A DNA stretch of 64,000 bases. Origin: G963665185 sp963665185 (GTDB taxonomy: Bacteria > Desulfobacterota > Desulfovibrionia > Desulfovibrionales > Desulfovibrionaceae). The position numbers and the translations under genes were made by a program. The first letter of the stretch is position 1, and each line of letters starts with the position of its first letter. The stretch is taken from the NCBI GenBank assembly GCA_963665185.2, contig CAXXPO010000024.1, positions 1 to 64,000 on the forward strand. Direction: 5' to 3'. A model generated the notes under the pieces. That model saw only the letters and a list, made by a program, of their open reading frames with translations. It was not told where the DNA came from and ran no database searches. Positions 32,295 to 42,280 of this stretch are shown here, one piece after another.

Positions 32295-35285
32295 TCAGAA
32301 GTTCAGCGTGGCCTTGAAAGCTCGGGCCAGATCTTCCACGTTTTCGCTCAGAACGGGCTTGCCTCTGTGGGCCATGCGTACTTTTCCATGGGCCTGGACC
32401 CGGCCGATGAGGCCGAATTGCTGCCCTGCCATGATGCGCTCGAAGGCGTCGCGTTTGGCCGCCGGAACGGATATCAGCAGACGCCCCGCGGATTCCCCGT
32501 AAAGCAGGGAGAGCAGGGGGATGTCCTTGTCCAGGACGGGAACGGCGGACAGGTCCAGCTCCAACCCGGTGCGCCCGCCAAGGGCCATTTCCGCCACGGC
32601 CACGGCAAGTCCTCCGTCGGACAGGTCGTGACAGGCCGATATCAGCCCTTCGCGCATGGCCCGGTGCACGGTCTTGTAGCGCTTCATGTTGGCCTGGGCG
32701 TCCACCTGGGGAACGCGCCCACCGGATACTCCGAGATGGGATGCTATTTCCGATCCGCCGGTCTCGTCGTGGGTCAGCCCCAGAAGGTAGATCAGGTCGT
32801 CCGGATTTTTGAAGTCCGAGGTGGCGCAGGCATTGATGTCGGGCACGATGGCCGCCACGGAAAAGAGCACGGTGGGGGGAATGGATATCTTCTGGCCGCC
32901 GCCGGTGTAGTCGTTTTTCATGGAGTCTTTTCCCGAAATGCAGGGCACCCCGTAGGCCGAGCAGAAATGGGCCAGGGCCTGGTTTGCGCGGACAAGTTGG
33001 GCCAGCTTGTACTTGCCGTCCGGGGTTTTTTCACTCTGTACCGGGTCGCACCAGCAGAAGTTGTCCACGCCCACCATGCGTTCCGGGTCGGCGCCCACGG
33101 ACACGGCGTTGCGCACGGCCTCGTCAATGGCATTGGCCATCATCCAGTAGGTGTCGAAATCGCTGAACTTGGGACAGATTCCGTGGGTCACGGCCAGGCC
33201 CCGTTCGCTGTCCAGGACGGGGCGGATGACGCCGCCGTTGGAAGGCCCGTCGCGGCGTACGCCGACCATGGGCTTTATGACGCTGCCGCCCTGCACTTCA
33301 TGGTCGTACTGCCGGACGATGTACTCCTTGCTGCAAATGTTCAGACGGCCAAGCATGGCCTTGAGCAGGTTGCCCTGTGCGTCCGGGGTGGAAATGTCGG
33401 CTGCCGGTTGGCTTGTTTCGTTCTCGGGTCGTTCCCAGACTGCCTCCAATTGCATCTGGGGCACTCCCTCGTGCAGGAATTCCATGTCCAGGCAGGCCAC
33501 GGGCTGGCCGTCGTAGTGCACGTGGAACAGGCCCGAGTCGGTGAATTCGCCCAGCACCGAGACTTCCACGTCCATTTCCCTGCCCAGAGCCAGGAATTCG
33601 TCCAGTTTTTCCTTGGGAACGGCCAGGCTCATGCGTTCCTGGGCTTCGGAAAGCAGGATTTCCCAGGGGCGCAGGCCGTCGTATTTGAGGGGGGCCTTGG
33701 AAAGGTCGATGGTGCAACCGCCCGTGGCTTCGGCCATCTCACCTATGGACGAGGACAGGCCGCCCGCGCCGTTGTCGGTGATGGCACTGTACAGCCCCGC
33801 GTTTCTGGCGCGCATGAGAAAATCGTACATCTTGCGCTGGGTGATCGGGTCGCCGATCTGCACGGCCGTGGCGGGCGAGCCTTCATGCAGCTCTTCCGAG
33901 GAGAAGGTCGCTCCATGTATGCCGTCCTTGCCGATGCGTCCACCGGTCATGACGATGGCGTCCCCGGGCCGGGTGTATTTTTCGTAGTTGGGGCGGCCAT
34001 GCAGGGTGATGGGCATGGTCCCGATGGTTCCGCAGTAGACCAGGGGTTTGCCCAGGTAGCGTTCATCGAAGACCAGGGAGCCGTTGACCGTGGGAATGCC
34101 CGATTTGTTGCCGCCGTGCTCCACGCCTTCGCGCACGCCTTCCAGCACGCGGCGGGGGTGCAGCAGGCGGGGCGGCAGTTCGCCTTCGTGAAAGGGCGAG
34201 GCAAAGCAGAACACATTGGTGTTGCAGACCAGGTTGGACCCCATGCCCGTGCCCATGGGGTCGCGGTTCACGCCCACGATGCCGGTCAACGCCCCGCCGT
34301 AGGGGTCCAGGGCCGAGGGGCTGTTGTGCGTTTCCATCTTGACGCAGGCGGCCACCTCGTCGGTGAAGCGGAAGACCCCGGCGTTGTCCACGAAAACGGA
34401 CAGGCACAGGTCCTTATCGCCCTTGGCCGCGCGGATGCTTTTGGTGGACCCGGCAATAAAGGTCTTGAACAGGCTGTCGATGGTGCGGCGCTGTCCGGTT
34501 TCCTTGTTGGTATAGTCGATGCGGGCAGAAAAAATCTTGTGTTTGCAGTGCTCGGACCATGTCTGGGCCAGGGCTTCGACTTCCGCGTCCGTGGGCAGGA
34601 TGCCGATGCCGTTTGCTTCGCGCGCTGCCCGCACCTTGGGATCGGCGTAGTAGGCGCGGATGGCGTGCATCTCTTCCAGGGAAAGGGCCAGGGTGTTGGC
34701 CCGGCTGAAGTCCATGAGTTCCTTGTCGGACATGGCCTGCAGGTCGATGCGGGCCACTTCGGTGACCGCCTCGCCCGTCACTTGGGCCGCGACTGCCGGA
34801 AATTCCGCTCCTTCGGCCCGGCTGCGGATTTCAAAGCGCTGGATGAGTTCGTTGGCCAGCAGGTCGCGGGCGATATGCTCCACTGTCTCGCGCGTCAGAG
34901 TGCCGCGCAGCAGATACTGGGTGGAGGTGTACACGGCCAGGGAGCCGTTGGCAGCGGATTTTGCCGGCAGCAGGGAGCGGAGTGCTCCGCGTGCCGTGCG
35001 GCCCTCGTTGTCCGTTACGCCGGGGCGGAAACCTACTTCCACCAGCCAGTCGAAATCCAGGGCCAGCGGGTCGAAGGATGCGGTGTGCAGAACCGGATCG
35101 TGGAGCGCGCCGGCGTTCAGCACGGTTTCCAGTTCGGACGGTTCCAGGCCGGAAATGGTGTAGACCTTGACCAGGGACACCCCTTGCAGGTCGATGCCCA
35201 GGGCTTCATGTATCTGGCGGGCGGCATTGTTGCCCTGAGTGTCTGCAACTTGGGGCCTGAGGCCTACGTGTATGCGGCGCAGCAT
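32295..35285 (-). CDS. purL: Phosphoribosylformylglycinamidine synthase, PurS-PurL fusion
   Basis: 996 residues. The first ~80 residues look like a PurS domain (MLRRIHVGLRPQVADTQGNN, ISGLEPSELETVL), followed by a large PurL with two AIR-synthase-type halves: LAQTWSEHCKHKIF, CVKMETHNSPSALDPYGG, GIVGVNRDPMGTGMGS, SAITDNGAGGLSSSIGEMA, ACHDLSDGGLAVAVAEMALG. There is no glutamine-amidotransferase (PurQ) domain, so a separate PurQ is needed. It makes FGAM from FGAR in purine synthesis. The start MLRRIHV has GGAG 9 bases upstream; a longer frame to 35363 overlaps the upstream gene and lacks support. Confidence 0.93.
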   Translation of the reverse strand: MLRRIHVGLRPQVADTQGNNAARQIHEALGIDLQGVSLVKVYTISGLEPSELETVLNAGALHDPVLHTASFDPLALDFDWLVEVGFRPGVTDNEGRTARGALRSLLPAKSAANGSLAVYTSTQYLLRGTLTRETVEHIARDLLANELIQRFEIRSRAEGAEFPAVAAQVTGEAVTEVARIDLQAMSDKELMDFSRANTLALSLEEMHAIRAYYADPKVRAAREANGIGILPTDAEVEALAQTWSEHCKHKIFSARIDYTNKETGQRRTIDSLFKTFIAGSTKSIRAAKGDKDLCLSVFVDNAGVFRFTDEVAACVKMETHNSPSALDPYGGALTGIVGVNRDPMGTGMGSNLVCNTNVFCFASPFHEGELPPRLLHPRRVLEGVREGVEHGGNKSGIPTVNGSLVFDERYLGKPLVYCGTIGTMPITLHGRPNYEKYTRPGDAIVMTGGRIGKDGIHGATFSSEELHEGSPATAVQIGDPITQRKMYDFLMRARNAGLYSAITDNGAGGLSSSIGEMAEATGGCTIDLSKAPLKYDGLRPWEILLSEAQERMSLAVPKEKLDEFLALGREMDVEVSVLGEFTDSGLFHVHYDGQPVACLDMEFLHEGVPQMQLEAVWERPENETSQPAADISTPDAQGNLLKAMLGRLNICSKEYIVRQYDHEVQGGSVIKPMVGVRRDGPSNGGVIRPVLDSERGLAVTHGICPKFSDFDTYWMMANAIDEAVRNAVSVGADPERMVGVDNFCWCDPVQSEKTPDGKYKLAQLVRANQALAHFCSAYGVPCISGKDSMKNDYTGGGQKISIPPTVLFSVAAIVPDINACATSDFKNPDDLIYLLGLTHDETGGSEIASHLGVSGGRVPQVDAQANMKRYKTVHRAMREGLISACHDLSDGGLAVAVAEMALGGRTGLELDLSAVPVLDKDIPLLSLLYGESAGRLLISVPAAKRDAFERIMAGQQFGLIGRVQAHGKVRMAHRGKPVLSENVEDLARAFKATLNF

Positions 35286-35359
35286 GATGAATGTCTCCTC
35301 ATGGTGTTGGCTGTATCGTGTACATGGTGCGTATTGTGAACGTGAACATGGGCGCCGGC

Positions 35360-37840
35360 TCAAACCTTGGTGGGAGGGGCTTCCGCCCAGGCGAATCGCA
35401 TTCCGCCCATGCTTTTGGCGCGGTACGTCGCCTTGTCCGTTCTGCGAAGAAGTTCCGCGCTTTTTTCTTCCGGGCCGGCTATGGCCAGACCGGCACTGAA
35501 TCCGAGTCCGTTTTCAAACATCTGTTGAAAGCCTTTTTGAAGCCGGCTGAAGGCCGACTCCAGAAAGGCGTGGTCCACTTCCGTGTATATGATGGCGAAC
35601 TCATCTCCGCCGTAGCGGCAGGGATAGTCCATGCTGTCCTTGCGGCAGGCGCTGAGCAGAATCCGTCCCACCTTTCGCAGCACGGCGTCACCGGCCAGAT
35701 GGCCTTTGGTGTCGTTGATGTTCTTGAATCCGTCAAGGTCCATGAAAAGAAGCCCCAGGGATTTCCCGCTGCGGGCCGTCCGCTTGAGTTCCCGCTCCAG
35801 AACCGTTTGGAACTGCGAATGGTTGAGCAGTCCGGTGAGGCCGTCGTAGACCGCCTTGCGACGCAATTCCTCCTCCAGACGGCGGATCGTGGTCAGGTCT
35901 CGTCCGACCACCAGGTATTGCTTGTTTCCGCGGGTTTCCCGCAGGGGGGAAAAAATCAGCTCCAGAGGGATATATTTCCCTTCGGTTTCCAACAGCACTT
36001 CGTACGGTCCGGTCATTTCATCCAGCCGGTCCGCATTTGGCAGGGGGATGGATTTCGAGGCCGGTACCGCCGTGGAAAAAAGATTCTGCCCGGTCAGGGA
36101 GCTGGGCGCGTTGGGCGATGCATACGTGATGTTGCCCGCCTCGTCCACGGTCAGGACGATGTCCCGCATGGATTCAACCAGGGCGTTCAGGAATCCGAGT
36201 TGTTTGATGGACTGGACTTCCAGGGAGGATACGTCGCTGATGTCCTCGACCAGCGCCAGGATGTGTTCGCCGAGAGCGCCTCCCTTGTGCAGCGAGGCAT
36301 ACAGGACATGTTCGTCGCATTGCTCGCTGTGGATGTAGAACAGCTTGCTGAGGTGCTGTTCATCATTTTTCAGGAAGGCTTTCAGTTTTTCTTCAGCTTC
36401 CCCGCCCAACACGGTCGCCGCGATTTCTTTCGCGGATGTTCCGCGGAAGTCCGCAGGTAATTTGAAATACTTGATGAACTGTTCGTTGGCGTTGAGAATG
36501 GTTCCCCGCGGATCCATGCGGGCCACGCCAATGGGCAGTTGGTCCAGAATGGACGCCTTGGTTTCCAGATGGGCCTGGCGCAGAAGGTAGTTTTCGTAGG
36601 CATGGGCCGCGAACTTGAGCTGTAGGCGCAGGGAATTGGCAGAATGGTTCTTGGGCGTGGCGGAGAGGTGCAACGCTCCGTAGGAGGTCTCGGCCACCTG
36701 CAGGGGGATGGACTTTCCCTCCCGAGTCCATGGAACGGGCAGGTCGGCCGGGCATTTTGCCTGCGGACCGGACAGCTCCCCGTTGGTGCAGGAAAAAATA
36801 TTCCAATAGTGTTTATCCGGACCCAGCAAGGCCAGTTCCCAATCCGTAAGGTCGAAGGTCAGCGTGAGGATGCGGTGCAGGATGCCTGCGATGCTGGAAA
36901 GGCCTCCGGCCGGGTTGGAAATTCCAGACGCCAGAAAGTTGGCCCGCTGGATTTCGAACAGGGAGTGGCGGTAGAATTGCGATTCGGGAGGGGCTTCGGC
37001 AATGCCCAGCGTGGACAGCATGCTGGAGAAGCGCATGACGATGCTGGTGCGCAGGGCGTCCATGGAATCCTGGTCCAGGTTCAGGATGCGGCGGCAGATG
37101 GCCTCGAAATACAGGAGTTGTTGGGGATCGCGCGAGCATCCCAGTTCCACCTCGCTCCATCGGGTGGCCAGAATCAGACATTGGGTCGGCGCGTCGTGAC
37201 GGGTGATCCCCTCCATGTCGTGATGATGGGCCACGCAATCGCAGCCAATGCCGGACAGGTCGAGTTCGTTGAGCAGGTTCAGAGTGAGTTGCGCATGGTC
37301 CACGCCAAAAAGTTTTTTTTCGGACTTCTGCTGGCCGGGAAAAGGGCAGAGCAAAGGAGTGGTGCCCCAGGATTGGAATTGGTGGGGGTCGGTCCGCTCC
37401 AGGACAACGAGGGAAAGGTCCTTGAGCAGGGCGCACAGGTACAGGCGGGAGACATTGTCCTTGCTGTGGATGGCGGCGATAAGTTCGCAGGCCACGGCGG
37501 ACCAGACGAGCATTCTCCAATTTGCATAGGCGCGTTCGTTTTTCTGGCCGTTCTGGACCATGTTCTGGTGAAAGGAGACGCTGAGGGCCAGCTTGAGAAG
37601 TTCCTGAACGCCCAAAACAACGGCGGCCCGTTGCAGGTCGACCACTTTTTGGCTCAAGCCGTAAAAGGAGGAATTCACCAGATTGAGCACGGAGACTGCC
37701 AGGGCCGGGTCCATGCCGATGGTCTCCGCGATGGCGGAGAAGTCGGGCACCTCCTTGACCGCTTCGTTGAGCAGGCGATGCATCACCGGAGGAAAGGTGT
37801 TGTGCAGGTTGACCTTGAGTCTGGTGAGCGTGGTATTCAT
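35360..37840 (-). CDS. HDOD-PAS-PAS-GGDEF signalling protein
   Basis: 826 residues, soluble. N-terminal HDOD domain (residues ~15-210: NTFPPVMHRLLNEAVKEVPD, VLNLVNSSFYGLSQKVVDLQRA), a mid region without a clear domain (~270-440), a PAS (~450-560, LDQLPIGVARMDPRGTILNA) and a second PAS (~565-665), then a GGDEF domain (from ~675: DGLTGLLNHSQFQTVLERE, MDLDGFKNINDTKGHLAG, RYGGDEFAII). The YGGDEF signature is intact, so diguanylate cyclase activity is expected. HDOD domains often integrate stress or surface signals. The gene is part of a row of same-strand genes with ispB and mqnB; its ribosome site is weak. Confidence 0.9.
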   Translation of the reverse strand: MNTTLTRLKVNLHNTFPPVMHRLLNEAVKEVPDFSAIAETIGMDPALAVSVLNLVNSSFYGLSQKVVDLQRAAVVLGVQELLKLALSVSFHQNMVQNGQKNERAYANWRMLVWSAVACELIAAIHSKDNVSRLYLCALLKDLSLVVLERTDPHQFQSWGTTPLLCPFPGQQKSEKKLFGVDHAQLTLNLLNELDLSGIGCDCVAHHHDMEGITRHDAPTQCLILATRWSEVELGCSRDPQQLLYFEAICRRILNLDQDSMDALRTSIVMRFSSMLSTLGIAEAPPESQFYRHSLFEIQRANFLASGISNPAGGLSSIAGILHRILTLTFDLTDWELALLGPDKHYWNIFSCTNGELSGPQAKCPADLPVPWTREGKSIPLQVAETSYGALHLSATPKNHSANSLRLQLKFAAHAYENYLLRQAHLETKASILDQLPIGVARMDPRGTILNANEQFIKYFKLPADFRGTSAKEIAATVLGGEAEEKLKAFLKNDEQHLSKLFYIHSEQCDEHVLYASLHKGGALGEHILALVEDISDVSSLEVQSIKQLGFLNALVESMRDIVLTVDEAGNITYASPNAPSSLTGQNLFSTAVPASKSIPLPNADRLDEMTGPYEVLLETEGKYIPLELIFSPLRETRGNKQYLVVGRDLTTIRRLEEELRRKAVYDGLTGLLNHSQFQTVLERELKRTARSGKSLGLLFMDLDGFKNINDTKGHLAGDAVLRKVGRILLSACRKDSMDYPCRYGGDEFAIIYTEVDHAFLESAFSRLQKGFQQMFENGLGFSAGLAIAGPEEKSAELLRRTDKATYRAKSMGGMRFAWAEAPPTKV

Positions 37841-37897
37841 GTATGCTGCGGCCCAATGGGTCTTGGCTGCCTGAACAAAGCGGAGCAGGCGGCCTGG

Positions 37898-38866
37898 TTA
37901 CTTTTTCCGCGCCAGGACGTAGGGCAGGGAGAGTTCCAGGATGTCCTTTTCCATGCTGGCAGGGAATTTGTTCAAGGCCTGCCGGGCCTTCTCGACATAC
38001 CGGGCCGCCCTGTTCCTGGTCTCGCCTGCCAGATCGCGTTCCTGAATGGAGGCAATGGTAGCATCAATCCGGCCTTGAGTCAGCGTGTCTGCTGAAAATT
38101 TCTCGCCAAAGTCCTTGCGTTCGTCTTCCGGGAGGCCCTCCAGGTAAAGCAGCAGGGGCAGGGTTATCTTGCCCTCTCGCAGATCCTTGCCCACGGGTTT
38201 TCCTGCCGTGTCTTCCGATGATTCGTAATCTATGGCGTCGTCCACCAGCTGGAAGGCTATTCCCTGGTTCAGTCCGAAGGCCGCCGCAGCCTGCACCAGC
38301 TCTTCGTCCGTCCCGGAGAGGATGGCTCCGCAATGGCTGGCCGCCTGGATCAGGTAGGCGGTTTTCCCGGTGATGATCTCCATGTATTCGTCCAGGCCCA
38401 GTGCGGGCTGGCGCGTTCCGGCGATTTCCTGGATCTCCCCGGCGCAGGTGCGCATGACCGCGTCGGACAGGGTGCTGATAAGGGAGGGAATATTGTACCT
38501 GGCGACCAGAATGTTGGCCAGGGCCAGGAGCACATCGCCAGCCAGGATGGTCTGGGCCTTGGAATAGACGATATGGGCTGCGGTTTTTCCCCGGCGCAGT
38601 TCCGCACTGTCCAGGATGTCGTCGTGCAGCAGGGTGGCGGAGTGCAGGAATTCCAGGGAGCAGGCCAGGGGATAGATGTCGTCCCGGTCGTACCCCAATG
38701 CCCTGGCCGTGAGAATGGTCAGCATGGGACGGAATCGCTTGCCTCCCGCTGCCATCACATGAGCGGCCACAGGACGCACCAGAGGGGCGAGCTGGGCGAC
38801 CTGGCCGTCTATGTAGGCGTTGATCTTGGGAAGTTCCTGCTCCAGGTACTGTGCCATGTCGGTCAT
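37898..38866 (-). CDS. ispB: Polyprenyl diphosphate synthase
   Basis: 322 residues. Both Asp-rich motifs are present: LLHDDILDSAELRR and LVDDAIDYESSEDT, plus GGKRFRPMLTILTA and KTAYLIQAASHCGA. It builds the long isoprenoid tail of menaquinone (octaprenyl-type; chain length cannot be read here) from farnesyl and isopentenyl diphosphates. The start MTDMAQYLEQEL has AAGGA upstream. It lies next to mqnB on the same strand, so the two serve menaquinone synthesis. Confidence 0.93.
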   Translation of the reverse strand: MTDMAQYLEQELPKINAYIDGQVAQLAPLVRPVAAHVMAAGGKRFRPMLTILTARALGYDRDDIYPLACSLEFLHSATLLHDDILDSAELRRGKTAAHIVYSKAQTILAGDVLLALANILVARYNIPSLISTLSDAVMRTCAGEIQEIAGTRQPALGLDEYMEIITGKTAYLIQAASHCGAILSGTDEELVQAAAAFGLNQGIAFQLVDDAIDYESSEDTAGKPVGKDLREGKITLPLLLYLEGLPEDERKDFGEKFSADTLTQGRIDATIASIQERDLAGETRNRAARYVEKARQALNKFPASMEKDILELSLPYVLARKK

Positions 38867-38938
38867 GTTGCTATCCTTCTTCGCTTGCCCCGGGAGCAAG
38901 AAAAAGTTGAGAAATGCCGTTTCGCAGATATCTCATGG

Positions 38939-39643
38939 TCATGAAGCCGCAAACAGACAGCGGGCCACACGGCCCAGTCCGGCCACGGCTTCCTTGAGCC
39001 GCCAATGGGAAGGTTGCCTCGATCCTGCGATGTTGGAAACCGTTCGTATCTCCAGAAAGGGAACGTCCGCCAGGGCACAGGCCCAGGCCAGGGCGAAACC
39101 TTCCATGTTTTCCGTCAACGCCCGGTAGCGGCCGTGCAGAATCCGGGCATGCTCCGGCGTACCGCTGGCCGCGCCAACCGTGACGGAATCCGTGCGTTGC
39201 CAGGTCTCCGACAGGGTCAGCCCCATGCTTTGGGCTGCCTGTTCCGGGTCCAGTTCCAGACGATCGAAAACCGGGGCGCGGTTTATCCGTCCCAGCGGCA
39301 GCCCGATGCCTTCGGGGTCGACGCCGCGTTCCGTGGCCAGCCCGTACTCCGGCCAGCACTCCGCCGTGGCCGCGGCTGTTTCCAGCAGGGGCAGGGCTTT
39401 TTCATCGTATGTTCCGGCCACGCCGAGGTTGATTATTCCGGAAATTTCGTGCCCCGCCAGTACCCGACCTGCGGCCACAGCCGCATTGATCGGTCCCACA
39501 CCGGTGATCAGGGCCAGAATCGCATGTTTTCCCAGCCGTGCGGCAAACGGCTCTCCCCCCATGTCGTGACCGGCCTGCGCAGGCAGGGGCCGTCCCAGGG
39601 CGGGACGCAGTTCCATGGGCGTGGCGCAGGCCAGTACAAGCAT
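38939..39643 (-). CDS. mqnB: Futalosine hydrolase
   Basis: 234 residues, nucleosidase/phosphorylase fold. MLVLACATPMELRPALG, LITGVGPINAAVAAGRV, GIINLGVAGTYDE and the catalytic-side NMEGFALAWACAL with IRTVSNIAGSR. It removes hypoxanthine from futalosine in the MqnA-D route to menaquinone, which Desulfovibrio uses instead of the Men pathway. GGAG precedes the ATG. Between the nucleotide-sugar dehydrogenase and ispB. Confidence 0.9.
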   Translation of the reverse strand: MLVLACATPMELRPALGRPLPAQAGHDMGGEPFAARLGKHAILALITGVGPINAAVAAGRVLAGHEISGIINLGVAGTYDEKALPLLETAAATAECWPEYGLATERGVDPEGIGLPLGRINRAPVFDRLELDPEQAAQSMGLTLSETWQRTDSVTVGAASGTPEHARILHGRYRALTENMEGFALAWACALADVPFLEIRTVSNIAGSRQPSHWRLKEAVAGLGRVARCLFAAS

Positions 39644-39667
39644 GAGGGGATACTCTCCAGGTTGCGG

Positions 39668-40981
39668 CTACAGACGCCAGTAGGTGTAGCCCTGGTCCCG
39701 CATTTCTTTGGGATCGTAGATTCCCTTGATGTCCAGAAGCATGGGGGTGACACCTTTTTTGAACATGGCCGCGATGCGCTTGGGATAAAGTTCCTTGAAC
39801 TGCCTGTGCGGCACGGCCAGGATGAGGGCATCCAGGTTGTTCATTTCGTCCAGGTCCGAAAGAGGCAGTCCCAGTTCGGCTTCCGCCTCGTCGGGCAGGG
39901 CCATGGGGTCGTGCACCAGCACTTCGGAGCAGTATTCGTTAAGCTCCCGGATAATGTCGATGACCCGCGTGTTGCGCAGGTCCGGGACATTTTCCTTGAA
40001 GGTCAGACCGAGAACGCCGATGCGCGCGGAGCGGATCATGCAGTCCTGTTTGGCCAGCATTTTGATGCAGGTTTCGGCCACATATTTGCCCACGTAGTCG
40101 TTGATGCGCCTGCCAGCCAGAATGACCTGGGGGTGGTGGCCCGTTTCCTCGGCCTTGTAGGTCAGGTAGTAGGGGTCCACGCCTATGCAGTGTCCACCCA
40201 CGAGTCCGGGGCGGAAGTTCAGGAAATTCCATTTGGTGCCGGCCGCCTCCAGGACTTCCAGGGTATCGATGCCCAGCCGGTCGAAGATCATGGAAAGTTC
40301 GTTCATCAGGGCGATGTTCAGGTCGCGCTGGGTGTTTTCAATGACCTTGGCCGCTTCGGCCACGGCAATGCAGGATGCCCGGTGGACGCCCGCGCTGACC
40401 ACGGTGGAGTACACTTTGTCCAGCAGGTCCAGGGTTTCCGGCGTCTGCCCGGAGACCACCTTGACGATGGTTTCCAGGGTGTGTTCCTTGTCTCCGGGGT
40501 TGATGCGTTCCGGAGAATACCCCACGAAGAAGTCCGTGCCGTTGCGCATGCCCGAATGGGCTTCCAGCAGCGGAATGCAGACGTCCTCCGTCAATCCGGG
40601 ATAGACAGTGGACTCGTAGACCACGACAGCTCCCGAAGCCAGGTTTTTGCCCACCGTGGTGGAGGCGGAGATGACCGGATTGAGATTGGGTCTGCGGTGC
40701 TGGTCGATGGGCGTGGGGACGGCCACGATGACCAGGCCGCAATCGCTCAGTTTTTCGGGGACGGAAGTATACTTTATATCGGCTTGTTTAAGGACGTGGG
40801 AGGTTACTTCCCGTGTGTGGTCCTCCCCTTTTTTCAGTTCGGCGATGCGGCGCTGGGAAATGTCGAAGCCGACCACATTGAAATGACGCGACAGGGCGAC
40901 CGCCAGGGGCAGGCCCACGTAGCCCAGGCCGACAACGGCGATGGAGGACTGGCCGTTTTTCAGATGTTCGAATGTTATCAT
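39668..40981 (-). CDS. UDP-N-acetylglucosamine/galactosamine-type nucleotide sugar dehydrogenase
   Basis: 437 residues. GxGYVGLPL (SIAVVGLGYVGLPLAVAL) Rossmann start, TPID, YESTVYPG, ESTVYPGLTED, SPERINPGDKEH, the catalytic Cys in GLVGGHCIGVDPYYLTY, and VLGLTFKENVPDLRNT. It is closest to WbpO/TviB-type enzymes that oxidise C6 of UDP-HexNAc to the uronic acid, by two rounds of NAD+ oxidation, for surface polysaccharide. The start MITFEHLKNG has AAAGGA upstream; the frame extends 29 codons further without support. Upstream is a divergent DUF2065 gene. Confidence 0.92.
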   Translation of the reverse strand: MITFEHLKNGQSSIAVVGLGYVGLPLAVALSRHFNVVGFDISQRRIAELKKGEDHTREVTSHVLKQADIKYTSVPEKLSDCGLVIVAVPTPIDQHRRPNLNPVISASTTVGKNLASGAVVVYESTVYPGLTEDVCIPLLEAHSGMRNGTDFFVGYSPERINPGDKEHTLETIVKVVSGQTPETLDLLDKVYSTVVSAGVHRASCIAVAEAAKVIENTQRDLNIALMNELSMIFDRLGIDTLEVLEAAGTKWNFLNFRPGLVGGHCIGVDPYYLTYKAEETGHHPQVILAGRRINDYVGKYVAETCIKMLAKQDCMIRSARIGVLGLTFKENVPDLRNTRVIDIIRELNEYCSEVLVHDPMALPDEAEAELGLPLSDLDEMNNLDALILAVPHRQFKELYPKRIAAMFKKGVTPMLLDIKGIYDPKEMRDQGYTYWRL

Positions 40982-41251
40982 GCGTGTTTCCTTTGCAATC
41001 ACGTGCATTTGCGTCGTGTTTTCCGGCACGTGTCTTCGGGGCCGGTGTTTTTCACGGCTGGCTTTCACATACGTGAGAAGCGCACGGCCATCAACCCGAA
41101 CCCGCGAGAGTCAACCGATACGATGCGTGTCTTTTCCAGGGCGGTTCCCATTGGCCGGGGCAGGAGTCTCGTTGCAGGAGGCGGAACGTTGTGGCGAAGT
41201 CGGAACAGTCTCCCGGTGGACAGGGCGGCGAGGGCAGGGTAAGGTGCGCTC

Positions 41252-41449
41252 ATGCATATCGATTGGTCCATTGTCCTGGCTGCACTCGGCCTTGCGCTTG
41301 TCTTCGAGGGGCTTCCCTACTTTGTCTGGACAGAGAAGATGCCCCGCGTGCTTCTTCACCTGGCCTCCCGGCCTCCGCATGTTCTGCGCATGTTGGGATT
41401 GGCCGCCATGCTGGGCGGGCTGCTGCTTATTTTCATCAGCCGTTCCTGA
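41252..41449 (+). CDS. DUF2065 (YjeT-like) small membrane protein
   Basis: 65 residues: MHIDWSIVLAALGLALVFEGLPYFVWTEK, then RMLGLAAMLGGLLLIFISRS. Two predicted membrane helices and the conserved EGxPYF core of the YjeT/DUF2065 family. Function unknown; in other proteobacteria it often sits beside FtsH-regulator or purine genes. It converges on menG (33 bases between the stops). Confidence 0.8.
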   Translation: MHIDWSIVLAALGLALVFEGLPYFVWTEKMPRVLLHLASRPPHVLRMLGLAAMLGGLLLIFISRS

Positions 41450-41482
41450 TTTCCGGACCGTTCCTGCTTTCCTGAGATCACG

Positions 41483-42277
41483 TCAAGATACGTCCGTCCG
41501 GACCGTGCAGGTTGTTTTCAGCCGTGTCTGCTCAGCGTGCAGATCCGGCTTCCCGGAATCTTTCTGCGCAACATGGATATACACAATGCCTGAAAGAAGC
41601 GGCTGCCAGAATACCTTTGCAAAGCCCGCGGCAGTCATTTCCCGGGCCAGATCCCGCTCGGGGGGGAAGTTTTTTATGGTTTCCGCAAGGTAGCGATAGG
41701 CATGGCTGTCGCCGGAAATAAGTTTCCCTGCCATGGGCAGAAGCTTGTCCAGATAGAAATTGTACATGCCTCTCCATATTCTCGTCTGTCCCGACCCGAA
41801 TTCCAGAACGCACAAACGGCCGCCGGGCTTGAGCACACGCAGGATTTCCCCGAACGCCTGGGCACGGGGGATGATGTTGCGGATGCCGAAGGCGATGGTC
41901 ACGGCGTCCGCGCAGGCGTCGGGCAGGGGGATGTGCCGACCGTCGGCAAGGGCTGCGGCCATGCGCGGGGCCAGCGTGCATGATATCTTTCCGGCTCCCT
42001 TGCGCAACATGGGCATGGAAAAGTCCATGGCCAGGATGCGCGTGCCGGGAAGTTGACGGGCCAGCTCCAGGCTTACGTCCATGGTTCCCGCCGCCAGGTC
42101 GAGCACCATGCCGTCCGGTTCCGCCCGGACGTGACGTACGAGGCGGTAGCGCCAGTAGATGTCCTGGCCGAAACTCAGACTGTGGTTGAGAAAGTCGTAC
42201 CAGCCGGCAATGCGGCCAAACATGCTGGCGACTTTTTCACCGTGTTCCCCGACTGCAGGTTCGTGTGGACAGGACAC
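41483..42277 (-). CDS. menG: Demethylmenaquinone methyltransferase
   Basis: 264 residues, UbiE/MenG family. VASMFGRIAGWYDFLNHSLSFGQD, VLDLAAGTMDVSLELA (SAM-binding), ADGRHIPLPDACADAVTIAFGIRN and RVLKPGGRLCVLEFG. It methylates demethylmenaquinone in the last step of menaquinone synthesis. The start is a GTG at 42277 with GAGGA about 10 bases upstream; the small upstream gene (42281, corrected frame) ends 3 bases earlier, implying coupling. Other menaquinone genes, mqnB and ispB, are nearby but on a separate unit. Confidence 0.92.
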   Translation of the reverse strand: MSCPHEPAVGEHGEKVASMFGRIAGWYDFLNHSLSFGQDIYWRYRLVRHVRAEPDGMVLDLAAGTMDVSLELARQLPGTRILAMDFSMPMLRKGAGKISCTLAPRMAAALADGRHIPLPDACADAVTIAFGIRNIIPRAQAFGEILRVLKPGGRLCVLEFGSGQTRIWRGMYNFYLDKLLPMAGKLISGDSHAYRYLAETIKNFPPERDLAREMTAAGFAKVFWQPLLSGIVYIHVAQKDSGKPDLHAEQTRLKTTCTVRTDVS

Positions 42278-42280
42278 GGT

